The notes under the pieces were generated by a model. The model saw only the letters and a program-made list of their open reading frames with translations, ran no database searches and was not told the origin of the DNA. This document shows, one piece after another, positions 10,730 through 21,799 of a DNA stretch of 64,000 bases. The translations under genes were made by a program, and so were the position numbers. Source of the stretch: Uranotaenia lowii (Eukaryota > Arthropoda > Insecta > Diptera > Culicidae); contig NC_073693.1 in the NCBI RefSeq assembly GCF_029784155.1, positions 150,414,843 through 150,478,842 of the forward strand. Reading direction: 5' to 3'. Position 1 is the first letter of the stretch; each line of letters starts with the position of its first letter.

Positions 10730-13700
10730 TATACTGCCGTCCCAAGCAAGATTGTCCTATGTGAAAAAATGTGAAAACGAAAAAAAAAAACGCTATTGAA
10801 ATTTCAGCAATATTTTCAATATTTCTCTCAAACTAAAAATCCACGGACAGTTTGTTCGTAGTGAACAGTTCAAGTTAATCATTTTACCATGTTTTTTGCC
10901 ATTAAATGAATTTCTTACAACAAACGGCAAATAAGAGCCCAAATGCTTCGTGTGACACTTTTGCATAGAATCTGAATGCATGCCGATGCTAGTTCTACGA
11001 AAAACTGTCACAAGGCCACAATTTATCTATCCTTTTGAAAGCTCGTATAGTTTCTATGTTTCCCAAAAAATCAGGTTAAAACTTAATATGAAAAATATGT
11101 TGCTCTTTGTTTAGTAGAGTAGAGCATGGATCCTATAAGAAGTGCCTACCAAAAAATGCTTTGTGAAAATTTCTCCACCTCCTCCCTCTATTTAAGTGTT
11201 CTTTTTGGCGAATGACATTATATTCAACAGTTGGAACTCGTCTTAGGCGGCATCCATTAATAAGGTAACGCAAAAAATGCGATCCCCCCCGTATGTCACA
11301 AATCGTAACGCTGCGACGCACCCCCCTCTGTCCAGATCGCTTCTTAATACTAAATAATAGCTTCGTTAAATCGTAAGTAGAAATTGGGTTCTACTGGTTT
11401 CTGTCAATTCGTAGTTGTTAAGAAGTCTCTCTCAGAATCTTTATAAGAGGATAAGATACAAAACTGCTGAAATCATGTAAAAAAATAACAAAAACAAATA
11501 CGGGATATCAACTTGATGTTTTTTCGAATAGATTCCTTATTCCTCACTCTAAGCCTACATCTTTCGAGGATGTTTACAAATGCTGAAACCACCAACCTAC
11601 AGAAAGTGTACTATGAATGCCGTGAAGGCGATTCGATCTCATGCCCACTGGCTTAGAAAACTTGAAGGCTATCTACGAGTTTTGAAAACTTGATAGTATT
11701 TATCGTTTAAATAAGATGTGTCTCGTCATCGTTGTCAATAAAATCAGTAATGAATGGTTACTCTCTGAATAGTCTTGTTTTTGTTTACAAAATATGTGTC
11801 ATCAAAAATACATAATTTCAATAGAACAAATACGCTTTCTTCAATTTTTCAAGCTGTAACGGGATCAGAATTTTGTCTTCGTTGCGATATAAGTGGAAAA
11901 TCCAGACTCACATAGATAAATTGTGAAAAACGGCAGAATAATAAGTTTTGCTTTATCGGACAAAATTAAAAATTTATTTTTCAGTTGACACCAATACTCC
12001 TCCAACGACTTTTTGGATACGAATCTTTCCTGAAGCTTTCAATCCGATGTCATATCTATCAAGCATTCATATTCTTGAGATGTTGTTCCACGCATTAAAA
12101 GTCTTCGATCTTTTTTATTATTTTATGACTTAAAATAATTTCGTTGGAAGCTATTCAACAAACCCTGCGACAAAACATTGTTATTGTAATTGTAAATGAC
12201 TTCATTAGACACGTTTGCCTGTTAGTTTAAGTTTTATTTATGAAAGCCTATTTATTAAGTATCAAATAGGCGAAATTTGGTATGAATTTGAAATTTTTTT
12301 TTGTTAATAAAATTGTAATTTCAGAATCCTAAAATTTGTTTTCTTAGACTTTCAAACAAACAGCTTTCCTGATTATACCAAAAGGCATTTAGAAGCAAGC
12401 GGGTTGTTGGAAGTGAAAGAACAACTTTTTTTTCTTTGTATGTGTATAGTTGTAGTGCTATTTTCATGGTCATTTAGTGATAAAATTTTTATATTTAAAA
12501 AATAAGGAAATTTTCCAAGAGTAAGCTTGTATTCGACACATGGATAGAAACCCTATCAAATGGTTAACTTTGATGAAAAAATGAAAATTGAAATAGTGGA
12601 AGGGCCTACAGAAATGTGTGAATTTAATTTCTATTTTGTAGCTTAAACAATTTAAAAATTAATTTTACTTTTTTCCCTAAAAGTATGCACCATAAAAGTT
12701 ATTTTTTCGAATTTAAATGTTTTTAAAAGAAAACGTTAAAAAGCAAGGTATAATTTAAAAATCAACATTTGTAAATATTATGAAGGTGTTTTGTATCTTT
12801 TATGGTCAAGAAAACTCGTAAAAACTGCCGAAAATAGAGACTGACCAATGTTACCTAAAAGTAGCATCAGATTCAAAACAGAGACGAAATCGATTTTTAA
12901 ATCAAATTTAAAGTAGTCCAACAAATTTTTGCAACCATGTTTTACGTTCATGGGAGTTCAGTACTGGTTTTAAAAATATTAAACATGCCATATTCCCCTT
13001 AACAGAAAAAATTATCGAAAAATATTGAAAAAAGTGATCAATATTACCCCGGATTACGGTACACCAAGGAATACAAAAATAAATTACACCATTCTTCGCC
13101 AACATCCCTGCAGGGATTCAGTCGCCAGTAGAAACAAAGTAAACAAAATTTATTCCTTCATACAATACCCCCTGTGCATTTTTTCTCATATTTCGATAAA
13201 CATGAAACCATAAAAAATATCAGAGTTTTTCAAAGTTGGTTTATGATTTTCGTTGCGTACGTCGCGGAGTACTTTCAAAAGTTTCGCGGAGCACCAAGTG
13301 CTCCGCGGAGCACGATCTGAAAACCCCTGTTCTAAGCCACGGGCTGCGGCTTTGAAGCTGTTGTAGCTTACAAATTTGACAAATATGGTTTGTTCATCAT
13401 TCCCCTGTAAAAATTGCATAACATAAAAAAGCTTTTTTCTTCCAAATAAAATATTTTGAAGGAAAAAAAATCGTTACGTAACGATGTGCATACCTCCCCC
13501 CTCCCCTTTGTCACAATTCGTAACACCCGAACTTACTACCTCCCCCCTTTATGAGCGTTACGTAAAAAATGGATGCCCTCTTAAGAGATTTTTTTGTTAA
13601 AATTTGCATTTTTCATTGAATTTCCTCTAGTGTGACATTCTTGCGTAGAAATATTAACATAGTGACAACCTCCTTGATTAAAATCTCGTATAAGTTCAGA

Positions 13701-13797
13701 ACAAAGAATACCTACTTGTTTGTGTTTTTATTTGAAAGTTAATACTGAAAGAGATCCAAAAGTTACATGGGACAGTTTTGCTTGGAACGGCAGTATA
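10730..13797. mobile_element. TA-flanked TIR element (outer)
   Basis: The left end reads TATACTGCCGTCCCAAGC (from 10730) and the right end, reverse-complemented, reads TATACTGCCGTTCCAAGC (to 13797). The similarity extends inward through a CTGTCC(C/T)ATGT block. The TA at each edge suggests Tc1/mariner-type target choice. Without the nested element at 11243-13583 the outer element would be only about 0.7 kb, typical of a MITE. No transposase was recognised. Confidence 0.65.
11243..13583. mobile_element. GGCATCC-type TIR element (nested)
   Basis: The left end is TTAGGCGGCATCCATTAAT (from 11243) and the right end, reverse-complemented, is TTAAGAGGGCATCCATTTTT, each followed by a GTAACGC motif. 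C-rich subterminal blocks with TGTCACAAATCGTAAC-like motifs lie inside both ends. The element at 24903-25701 belongs to the same family and is shorter. The 2.3-kb interior is AT-rich and has no transposase that I recognise. A G/C-rich inverted motif GCGGAGCACCAAGTGCTCCG near 13288 may be the end of yet another insertion. No target-site duplication was clear. Confidence 0.65.
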
Positions 13798-14540
13798 GAA
13801 GCGCAACATAGATTGCGTCCTATTATCTTTCATCATTGAATAGTCCCTTTTAAAATATTTTAAGAACTAAAAAACTATTTAGTTCGTTTTCTAGAATTTC
13901 AATGATTTAAAATTTCATGTTGCTAGGGCATGTAAACAATAAGCTTATTACTGGGTAAATCAGGCCAAATAGCACTCCACTCAGATGGTTCCGGTCGAAT
14001 CCGCTGGCAAATTGGAATATTTGAGAAAATTTTATTTAAGTTCACTATTATTTTAAGCTCTCAAAGCAGCACCTTCATTGTTTTTTGGATTTTTGGTCTA
14101 ATATTACCCATTTGCCATTCTACGGTTTATATTGTCGACCGCCTTCAAAACAAGTTGTCCCTAAATTGAATTGAATTTGAGCAAGAGGTTTTCATGAACA
14201 GCTTCCGTACCAAATATCAGCTCCTAAGAATTACATGGTGGCTGAGCCTGTGCCTGAGCTTTTTACAATGTTCAAATTGGACAATATTACATGCACGTCA
14301 TCAAATTTGTTTTTAATGATTTTCAATGTTTTTAATGATTTTTTAAATTTTGATGTCATTTTTTTCGAACACGTTTGGAACTATTCGACCAATCCTGTAT
14401 GAGTACAAGAAACAAAAATAAATTAAGCGAATTAGATTGAAATGACTTAAACACTGCATAAACCCAAACTCATGTTTTGTTTATTGTTTATTAGAATACA
14501 ACGGATAACTTAATAGTAATTACAGTTTTTCGCTGGGCTT

Positions 14541-14607
14541 GTTGTGGTATAGCTCAGTTGGCAAGTCAGTTGCTTCTTGAGGCGATGAACTCGAGTTTGA
14601 GCCCAAG
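14541..14607 (+). repeat. tRNA-like module (SINE-type)
   Basis: TAGCTCAGTTGG at 14550-14561 is a perfect match to a pol III A box as found in tRNA genes, and GAGTTTGAGCCC at 14593-14604 is a B-box-like block at normal spacing. The flanks do not give a matched acceptor stem, so this is more likely the head of a tRNA-derived SINE than a tRNA gene. Confidence 0.5.
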
Positions 14608-16654
14608 AAAAAACATCGAACACAGTTGTACCGGATAAGATTTTTAATAATTGTCCGCCAACTGCAACATTGATAAAAGTCGTTATTGCCATAAAGGTGG
14701 TGCAAAAAAACTATTTATAATCGAAACAAACAAAATATGCTTAGTTGTGCAACTATTGGCAAATCACCCCAATTCACTTTTATTTTAAAAAGTTGGTACA
14801 GAAAATAAGTGTTAGTTTTTAGATTTTTGAATATTGAATTCCTTTTTGATTATTTTTTCTTCTTAACCAATGCATGACAAAATTCAGATCTATTCAAAAG
14901 CTTAGTTGAATCTGCCGGCTGAAATCCACGAGCATGAAATTGAGCAATCGATTGCCAACATGCATTAGGTAGGAAGGGAAGCAGTCCGAAGTTTAAGCTG
15001 TTTAAGTGGCTGGAGATAAAACAGTGATAAAACGACGAGTGATGGTACCGCGAAATGGTTTCGTTTCAGGGCTGCGCTTTGACTGCAGTTCTTTCTTCTT
15101 ACTGTAGGTTCCAACTGCTAACCGGCAACAACATTCATTTGCCAGTTTTCAAAATGCATCATTTCGAGAAGAAAGAAGAAGGAAAAAGAACGGCTCCAAC
15201 CCAGCCATAGTGGTGGTTGGTGTAACGCGAAAACGACCGCGGGCAAATGCATTTTGGCACGACAATTTATCGCGGAAATTGTGAGGAAAAAATCGTACGT
15301 TACAGCAGTTTGGTTAAGTGGAATAATAGTACTAAGTAGTGGAAAACAATTTAACTTGTAGGTCAGCGTGAGAGCCAATTTCAGCAATCGTATTCTTCGC
15401 TTCCGTGGTCAGAAGGCAAGTGAAGGTTTACATACTCCTTAGAGTTGTCCAAAACAGAGGTATGTTCAGGATTTTTAAGGAATGTAACCTTGGGGTCTGA
15501 AATTGTTCCTGCTAGAAGACCCCATGCCATATTTCATATTATTCGGTCAACTCACTGAACGGTTCTCAAGTTTGTATGGAAAGACATAATTTATTCTATC
15601 TAAACTGCAAAATTCACTGTTTTTTGGTCTTTTGGGCATATGCTCTACAACATATTGGGTTCCCTCAATCTAGACGTAATTTCACATATTTGGGCAAATC
15701 CACAAGATGTATACAGTCGGTTTTTGAAACTCGATACGACATGATCCTCTTCGTTGCCATCGTAATAAAATTGAGATTTGTATCTGTGAAGAATATTTTT
15801 TTAGAAAATAAATAGAAATCTTCCTGAATTATGTACGGTTTTGTTTTAGTCTTTATCCGTAATATTTTATGGAGCCCACACAAGCAATCAAAAGTTGGGA
15901 TAACATTCCTCTATCAGGTTTGATCAGCTCAATCGTGTATTGTAATTCGACTTCCTCCCAGCTCAATTTTTAAGAAGCTTACCAACTTTAAGGTTGACAA
16001 AAAGTTCGCATAAATTGCTGAACAATTTCTAACCAGCTTCAAAAAGCGCTTTTGTAAGCGGCAAAATAAATTAAAAATATTACATTTTGCTTCTTCATAT
16101 GCCTTGCAGTTCTCAATAGTTCGCTTATTTGATTCAAATTAATTAAGCATAGGTATTTGTTATCTCACATTTACATAAAATAGACGTTTCCCAAGTAACG
16201 ATGTGTTTGTTTATGCAAACACGGGTTGAAGTTCGAAACATGTAGAATTGAGTCTCAAAATCTACTGCAACTAATTAAAAAGTTTCAAATTTACAAAAGA
16301 GTTTTTTAAGAACTATTGACTTATTTCCACCAAATTTTCGATGTGCAGTAATGCGAATGTCATCCAAAAGACAGTAGGGATCGTAACAGTCGCATAACAT
16401 TTTCCAATGACATTCGAAAAGATCTCAATGACATTGACGGTCATCCATAAAAATGTTAAACGCCTGGAGAAAAGGTTATTCAGTTTTACTATGAATGTCA
16501 TCGAAATATTCATCTGGATATCATTTTTGATTTGTGACAGTCGAAGATTCTGTTGGTCCTATGTTTGTCGGAATGACATTTTTGAATTTTAGATTGCGTG
16601 ACTGTCATGGAAAAATTAGAAAAAAAAAATGTCATGATTTTGACAGTCATGAAG
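14608..16654. other. Mixed non-coding DNA
   Basis: About 14930-15420 is a less AT-rich, non-repetitive stretch without a recognisable gene and could be a conserved non-coding block. The segment 16360-16640 has many copies of the short word GACATT/AATGTC in both orientations. The remainder is AT-rich and plain. Confidence 0.35.
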
Positions 16655-16762
16655 GTTATTGGCCACGGCCAATCAGGCCGGTTCCGGAATTCGAAAAATC
16701 AAAATGATTAGATTTTAACTTGCGACACATGAATAGAAAGCTCTTGATCTGTACATGATGGA
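16655..16762 (+). repeat. Dispersed repeat, permuted relative to 19528-19662
   Basis: It contains GGCCACGGCCAATCAGGCCG followed by a block with AGATTTTAACTTGCGACACA and GAATAGAAAGCTCTTGAT. The same blocks occur inverted at 19528-19662 but in the opposite order, as expected for fragments of a tandemly repeated unit. Confidence 0.65.
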
Positions 16763-17042
16763 AGAATTACATGCTTTACATCAGCGGCACTAAACTAGGG
16801 AACTTTTGATGCCTTTGATTTTATTACTGTTTTTGGATTATGGCGTCTTGAATTCGAATTATTTTCCAGATTTTGTATATTAGCTCTTGTGTGTTGAAAT
16901 TTTGAAATTGATAGAACCCTGATGACGGCTGGAACGATCTTTTTTGTGTTTTGGAAATAATTGCAGCACCTGCAGCACCAAAAAGAGTACATCTAGATTT
17001 TTTCCCTGAAAAACTTCGGAGGAACGTTATATAATCAAAAAC

Positions 17043-17053
17043 TGATATATATA

Positions 17054-17127
<74 letters not shown>
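17043..17127. repeat. (AT)n microsatellite
   Basis: About 85 bases of nearly pure AT dinucleotide repeat. The minus-strand reading frame across it, rich in alternating Tyr and Ile, is an artefact of the repeat. Confidence 0.98.
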
Positions 17128-17132
<5 letters not shown>

Positions 17133-17826
17133 ATTCAACAAATGCCAGTTTTCAGGAGAATGTGTAACTTACAGTACGTTTACAATTTTTCCTAACTATT
17201 GAAAAGTGAAAAGTCAGGGGTTGAAAATTTTTAGCTGGATTATTCGAAGGGTTAGTAATGTTTAGTGTTAATCTGATAATCCTCACCAATCATGATTATA
17301 ATGCGCATGATTACTTTTTGATAAACTTTATTTTAGATTTCTGCATTAGTCATTTAAGCAACTTCCTTTTGTGCGTATTGATTAGGAGAATGAGGAAACT
17401 TGATCCCTGGGTATACTCCTTAGCTATATCTCGTAACTAGAATGTCTTACAAAGATCAAATGTTTAAAAAAAATGTGCCAAATGGAGCAAAACAACAATG
17501 CTTTTGAAGCTCAAAATTTTTTAACAAAATATAGGTTTGCGATATTTAAGTTTGTTTGAAAAATTTCAAAAAATGTGACTTGAGGATCTTTTTTCATTAC
17601 TTTATAATGTTTCTTAAATGAAAAAATTATAACAAAAATATTTGTTCCAATATATTAATCGTTAAAGTATAATATGAACTTCATTATACCATGTTTTCAA
17701 AGCAATGGAAAACTTTCAACTTTTTACAGAAAAAGTTTTCTTAAAGGTTGATTATGGGTACATTTGATCCCTAGATTTCAAAACGGTAAATTCTCCTCCT
17801 GAATAGATCGTGATCATTGCTGATTA

Positions 17827-18701
17827 GGGGAGGAGCGGGCCATATGCGCCTATTAAGCAGAATACTGATTTAATCAAATATTTCATCGAATATGTTTGAA
17901 AAAACTTTATACACACTAGAGACATCTGTTTTCTACACATTGGAGTAATTTTTATGTTGAAATCTCCTTCAGTTATTGAGAAATCGATTTTACTATAACT
18001 GTTGTCAAAATTGCCGAACCTCAAACCGTGCGGGCTAAATGCGCCTATTTATGTTTAACGCAAAATTTCTGTTTTTTGGCGATATTTTCGTTTAATTTCA
18101 TTGGAAATGCTAGAAATTAATAACTTCCATACGACAAAGCTGATGATTTATAAAAATCTATTTCTTTTATAATTTTAGAGAATAAAACAAAAGTTAGGGT
18201 TGCCTTTAAAAACTTTATTAAATATGTAATGAGATCTTCAATTCTCTCTAAAGATGTTAATTAGAGGTTAATTTCGAAGTTTTATTGATAAAATCATATA
18301 TTTATTTTATTTAACCTGTTATTTTAGGATAGTGGCATTTTACAAACATGATGGGGGCATACAAAAACACTTTCTTATTTCACTTTCTAAGCGTTTTGAA
18401 ACCATCATAAAAGCCTAAATTTGTTTAACTTCTAAGGTTCATTTGAGTTTTATACAAAAACCATCCAACTTTTTGTTTTGAGCTTCTTTACGGATAAATT
18501 TTAAAAGTCAAAATATTACATCAAAAGGTATCAAAACCTTGTATGAATTTTTAAATTTTTTTCATAAAATTCTTTCCTGCCTTATGTTCAAAGCTTATTA
18601 CCCTCAAAATGCATTGATTAGATATGTTGTCTTGTTAGCCATTTTGTCAAACAGCCGTAGGGTCATTTAACCCGATAGGCCCATCTAGGATACTTTTCCC
18701 C
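17827..18701. mobile_element. TA-flanked MITE with GGGGA termini
   Basis: The left end is TA|GGGGAGGAGC and the right end, reverse-complemented, is TA|GGGGAAAAGT; the TA pair lies at 17825-17826 and 18702-18703. Words such as ATGCGCCTATT and GGGCC recur near both ends. No coding sequence was seen. The element at 53007-53859 has the same architecture. Confidence 0.55.
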
Positions 18702-19527
18702 TACAAGATTACTTATATTTATCCAATAACGAATATTTATCCAACACTATCTGAAGAAAAGGGTTGAAATAATTATTTTTTTTTCTTAATTATAGAAAAC
18801 AGTAAGTAAATATTAAGTAAGTTACGTATGCAATGACAATAGGATTAAGATAAAGTTATAGAATTTTCTTCTTCTGACAGTTATAAATTGACAAATAAGA
18901 ACAAACATGACCAAAAAAGTCAATTGATATTCTATCTTGTGGTTTTGTTTGGTTTTTTTTCCAAGGATCAGAGCTTCCTGAATAAAGGATCAAGTCTTCA
19001 TTAATAGAGGATCAAGTCTCCCTTAACTTCAAAAATATCGCAATTTTTTTACTTCCTCGAAAATGCTTCTAGTTCATCTACGGGTACAAGTATAGTTCTA
19101 ATTTTTGAAACATAGAAACTTGAAGTTACAAGTACGCGCATTTCTCAATCGACAAAGAGAATATGTACTCTGAAAAGAGAACGTATGGTAATCCTAGTTC
19201 AGAGAAATGATTTCGACTTAAAATTTAGAGGATTAAATTTATACTTCACGTTCCTTTGATTTTTTTTTATATTTTCAATGTATTTTTTGCAATTCATTTA
19301 TTTTTTAGAACCAAAAAGATGGTCAAACTACAATAATCAAAACAAAAAAAAATTTTTTTAGAAAAAATGTATCAGTTTTTAGATTTTAATAAAAACATTT
19401 TCCGGTTTATTTACCGTATGAGTATGTTCACGTGGACATGACTCAAACCCTTACCCCCTCTCCGTGAAAAAGCGTGAAAATATGCAATCCTCTAACCCAA
19501 TCTAAGTTTTCCACGTAATTTTTCGGG

Positions 19528-19662
19528 TACCAGAACCGGCCAGATTGGTCGTGGCCAGGGACAGATGGTCCCGAAACACTTCTCCTATAAATTTTCATCA
19601 TGTCCAGGTCAAGAGCTTTCTATTCATGTGTCGCAAGTTAAAATCTGATCATTTTGATGATC
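19528..19662 (-). repeat. Dispersed repeat, partner of 16655-16762
   Basis: On the minus strand it carries the AGATTTTAACTTGCGACACA block and then GGCCACGACCAATCTGGCCG, in the reverse order to the 16.7-kb copy. The downstream neighbour is a truncated reverse transcriptase. Confidence 0.65.
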
Positions 19663-19833
19663 TTCATTTGTCAACCAATAGAAATTTGAGCTTTACCATA
19701 GGACACCGAACCCATAATACCAGACAATCAAGTTATCTTCAGCGTAGTAGATCATCAACCACTCTAGTTCAACGAACAATCTCCTTCATTGTCCTACCAA
19801 ATATAATAGTTTACTCTATCGAATGGACGAGAA

Positions 19834-20261
19834 CGGGAAGCTGGTTAGACCGATCAAGGCGACGATGGATGGAACGCGTTGCTGTGTGCGGATTTGTGGT
19901 GAATTGTCGAGTTCATTCGAATCGCGCAGGGGGCTTCGATAAGGTGATGGTCTATCCTGCATGATGTTCAACGTGGCGCTAAAAGGTGTTATTAGACGAG
20001 CGGTGGGCGAAATGCGGGGCACGATTTTCAACTTATCTGCTTTGCCGATGACATTGATATAGTCGGCAGATCATCTGCGGCGGTGGAAGACATCTACCGC
20101 AAACTGAAACGCGAAGCAGGAAGGATTGGGTTGATGATTAATACGTCCAAGACGAAGTACATGCTGGCCTGCGGATCCGAGACCGACCGAACCCGGTTGT
20201 CCAGTAATAACAAGGTCACGATCGACGGCGACGAGCTATAGATAGTCGAAGACTTTGTCTA
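19834..20261 (+). pseudogene. Non-LTR retrotransposon reverse transcriptase, 5' part
   Basis: This is the 5'-truncated reverse transcriptase of a non-LTR element. Visible in the plus strand, in more than one frame, are a GLRxGDGLSCMMFNVAL segment (about 19928-19985, with a stop inside), the catalytic box CFADD (FADD codons at 20041-20052) and the KTKYML segment. Frameshifts and stops show it is dead. At 20260-20261 the coding sequence stops at a TA dinucleotide in the codons for FVY and resumes at 21195, so the gap is an insertion and not a deletion. The exact clade cannot be named from this fragment. Confidence 0.88.
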
Positions 20262-20423
20262 AAGTCTGCTTCATTTAATATTGGAACAAATTCTTTTGCT
20301 CATTGTGGCGCTCCTAGTGGACGGATTTGGAAACTTTTTTCACCCACGTGTCGGGAAATTCATTACCTTTCACCATGTATTTATGTCATAACACCAAACG
20401 ATAGCATTTTGTAAACAACCGCC

Positions 20424-20846
20424 ATGGAAGCCAAATGGAGAGATCAAATTGTGCACAGTTTTCTTGAAAATCCATTGTTGTCGGCATCGAAGCTAGCTAA
20501 ACAGCTTAAAATGCCCAGAAATACCGTATGGCGTGTTATCAAGCAGTTCAAGGAAACATTGACGACGGCTCGGAAGCCGCATTCGAAGCGTCGGAGTGGA
20601 ACTGTCGACCGGAAACTGCGTGGGAAAGTCATCAAGGCCGTCAAGAGGAATCCCAATCTTTCAGACCGCGATTTGGCCAATAAATTCCAGGCCGCTCACA
20701 GTACGGTGCGACGAATTCGTCTCCGGGAAGGAATAAGGTCATTCCGAGCCAGCAAACAGCCAAATCGGACGCTGAAGCAGAACAATGTGGCCAGAATCCG
20801 TGCTCGAAAGCTGTACGACCAAGTGCTGACCAAGTTCGACGGATGT
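20424..20846 (+). pseudogene. Mariner transposase, N-terminal half
   Basis: The open frame begins at the ATG at 20424 and encodes the DNA-binding half of a Tc1/mariner transposase: a first HTH (about residues 5-45, containing ASKLAKQLKMPRNTVWRVIK), a linker with KPHSKRRSGTVDRK, and a second HTH (about residues 70-105, containing NPNLSDRDLANKF). It ends at LTKFDGC, exactly where family members continue into the first catalytic Asp motif. The last residues before the stop at 20864 come from the inserted terminal repeat. No catalytic residue remains, so it cannot transpose, although a DNA-binding fragment could in principle be made. Confidence 0.9.
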
Positions 20847-20847
20847 A

Positions 20848-21194
20848 AAGTCTGCTTCATTTAATATTGGAACACAAACAATTGCGTGTAGTTCAGTCAT
20901 TTATTAACGAATTCATAATTTGTTTTTCATACAAATGTAGCATTTTCTTTACTCTTTCATAAAAAAAATTAAAAAAATTATTCATTGCTGTTTCGAAAAA
21001 ATTCTCTTACTCGTACTCGTAAGAAAACTGTGCACAATTTGATCTCTCCGTTCGGCTTCCATGGCGGTTGTTTACAAAATGCTATCGTTTGGTGTTATGA
21101 CATAAATACATGGTGAAAAAAGTTTCCAAATCCGTCCACTAGGAGCGCCACAATGAGCAAAAGAATTTGTTCCAATATTAAATGAAGCAGACTT
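20848..21194 (-). mobile_element. Internally deleted mariner derivative (347 bp)
   Basis: Both ends carry the AAGTCTGCTTCATTTAATAT terminus, with TA at 20846-20847 and 21195-21196. On the minus strand it holds a 5' leader and an ATG followed by about a dozen codons matching the transposase start in the partner, then jumps to an AT-rich 3' region. It is a short non-autonomous derivative of the same family. Confidence 0.85.
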
Positions 21195-21785
21195 TATCTC
21201 GGCTCACTGGTGACCGCAGACAATGACACCAGCCGTGAGATCCGGAGGCGAATTATCAGCGGAAGTCGTGCCTACTATGGACTCCACAAGCAACTGCGGT
21301 CGAGAAGACTCAGCCCTCGCCCAAAGTGTAACCTGTATATGACGCTCATTAGACCGGTTGTTCTCTACGGGCACGAGACATGGATATTGCTCGAGGAAGA
21401 CCCGCGTACACTCGGAGTATTCGAGCGACGAATGTTAAGAACCATCTTTGGCGGCGTACAGGAGAACGGAGTGTGGAGACGAAGGATGAACCACGAGCTC
21501 GAGCGACTCTACGGCGAACCCAGTATCTAGAAGGTGGTGAAAACTGGCCGGATACGCTGGGCGGGACATGTTACGAGAATGCCGGACGACTGTCCTGCAA
21601 AACAGGTGTTCGCTACGAATCCGGTAGGAACAAGATGAGCAGGGGCGCAACGAGCGAGGTGGTTAGACCAAGTGGAGCGTGATCTGGCGAACGTGGGATG
21701 CCCGAGAAATTGGAGAACGGTTGCCATGGACCGAGTGAATTATAGGAATTATGTTCGTCAACTTATGTTGTGAGACGGTATACTA
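21195..21785 (+). pseudogene. Non-LTR retrotransposon reverse transcriptase, 3' part
   Basis: Coding sequence resumes in frame with YLGSLVTADND and continues through an open stretch (21210-21530) containing LIRPVVLYGHETW and RRMLRTIFGG, typical of the region after the reverse transcriptase core. The frame breaks near 21530, and the remainder, with RIRWAGHV and a C-terminal MDRVNYRNYV-like segment, lies in other frames. A short A-rich end (AATAAAATAAAAT, about 21790) fits a non-LTR 3' terminus. The sequence is more GC-rich than its surroundings. Confidence 0.88.
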
Positions 21786-21799
21786 TGTAAATAAAATAA

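Larger units (their letters stand above)
20262..21194 (+). mobile_element. Chimeric mariner inserted into the reverse transcriptase
   Basis: This is a 933-bp insertion flanked by a TA duplication (20260-20261 and 21195-21196); removing it restores the host codons for DFVYLGSL. The left terminus begins AAGTCTGCTTCATTTAATAT and the right terminus is its exact inverted copy. The inverted similarity continues for roughly 200 bases, past the transposase start codon, broken by a 30-base difference flanked by a TTCACC microrepeat. A third copy of the terminus sits inside at 20848 in direct orientation. The structure is explained by a short element of the same family (20848-21194) joined in inverted orientation to the 5' half of a longer one. 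Confidence 0.9.

Noticed and set aside
16824..17141. Minus-strand frame with a long Tyr-Ile run
   Set aside because: It is the translation of the (AT)n tract.
19545..19833. First part of a plus-strand frame of 139 codons
   Set aside because: Only sequence from about 19834 resembles reverse transcriptase, and in another frame; the earlier part overlaps a dispersed repeat.
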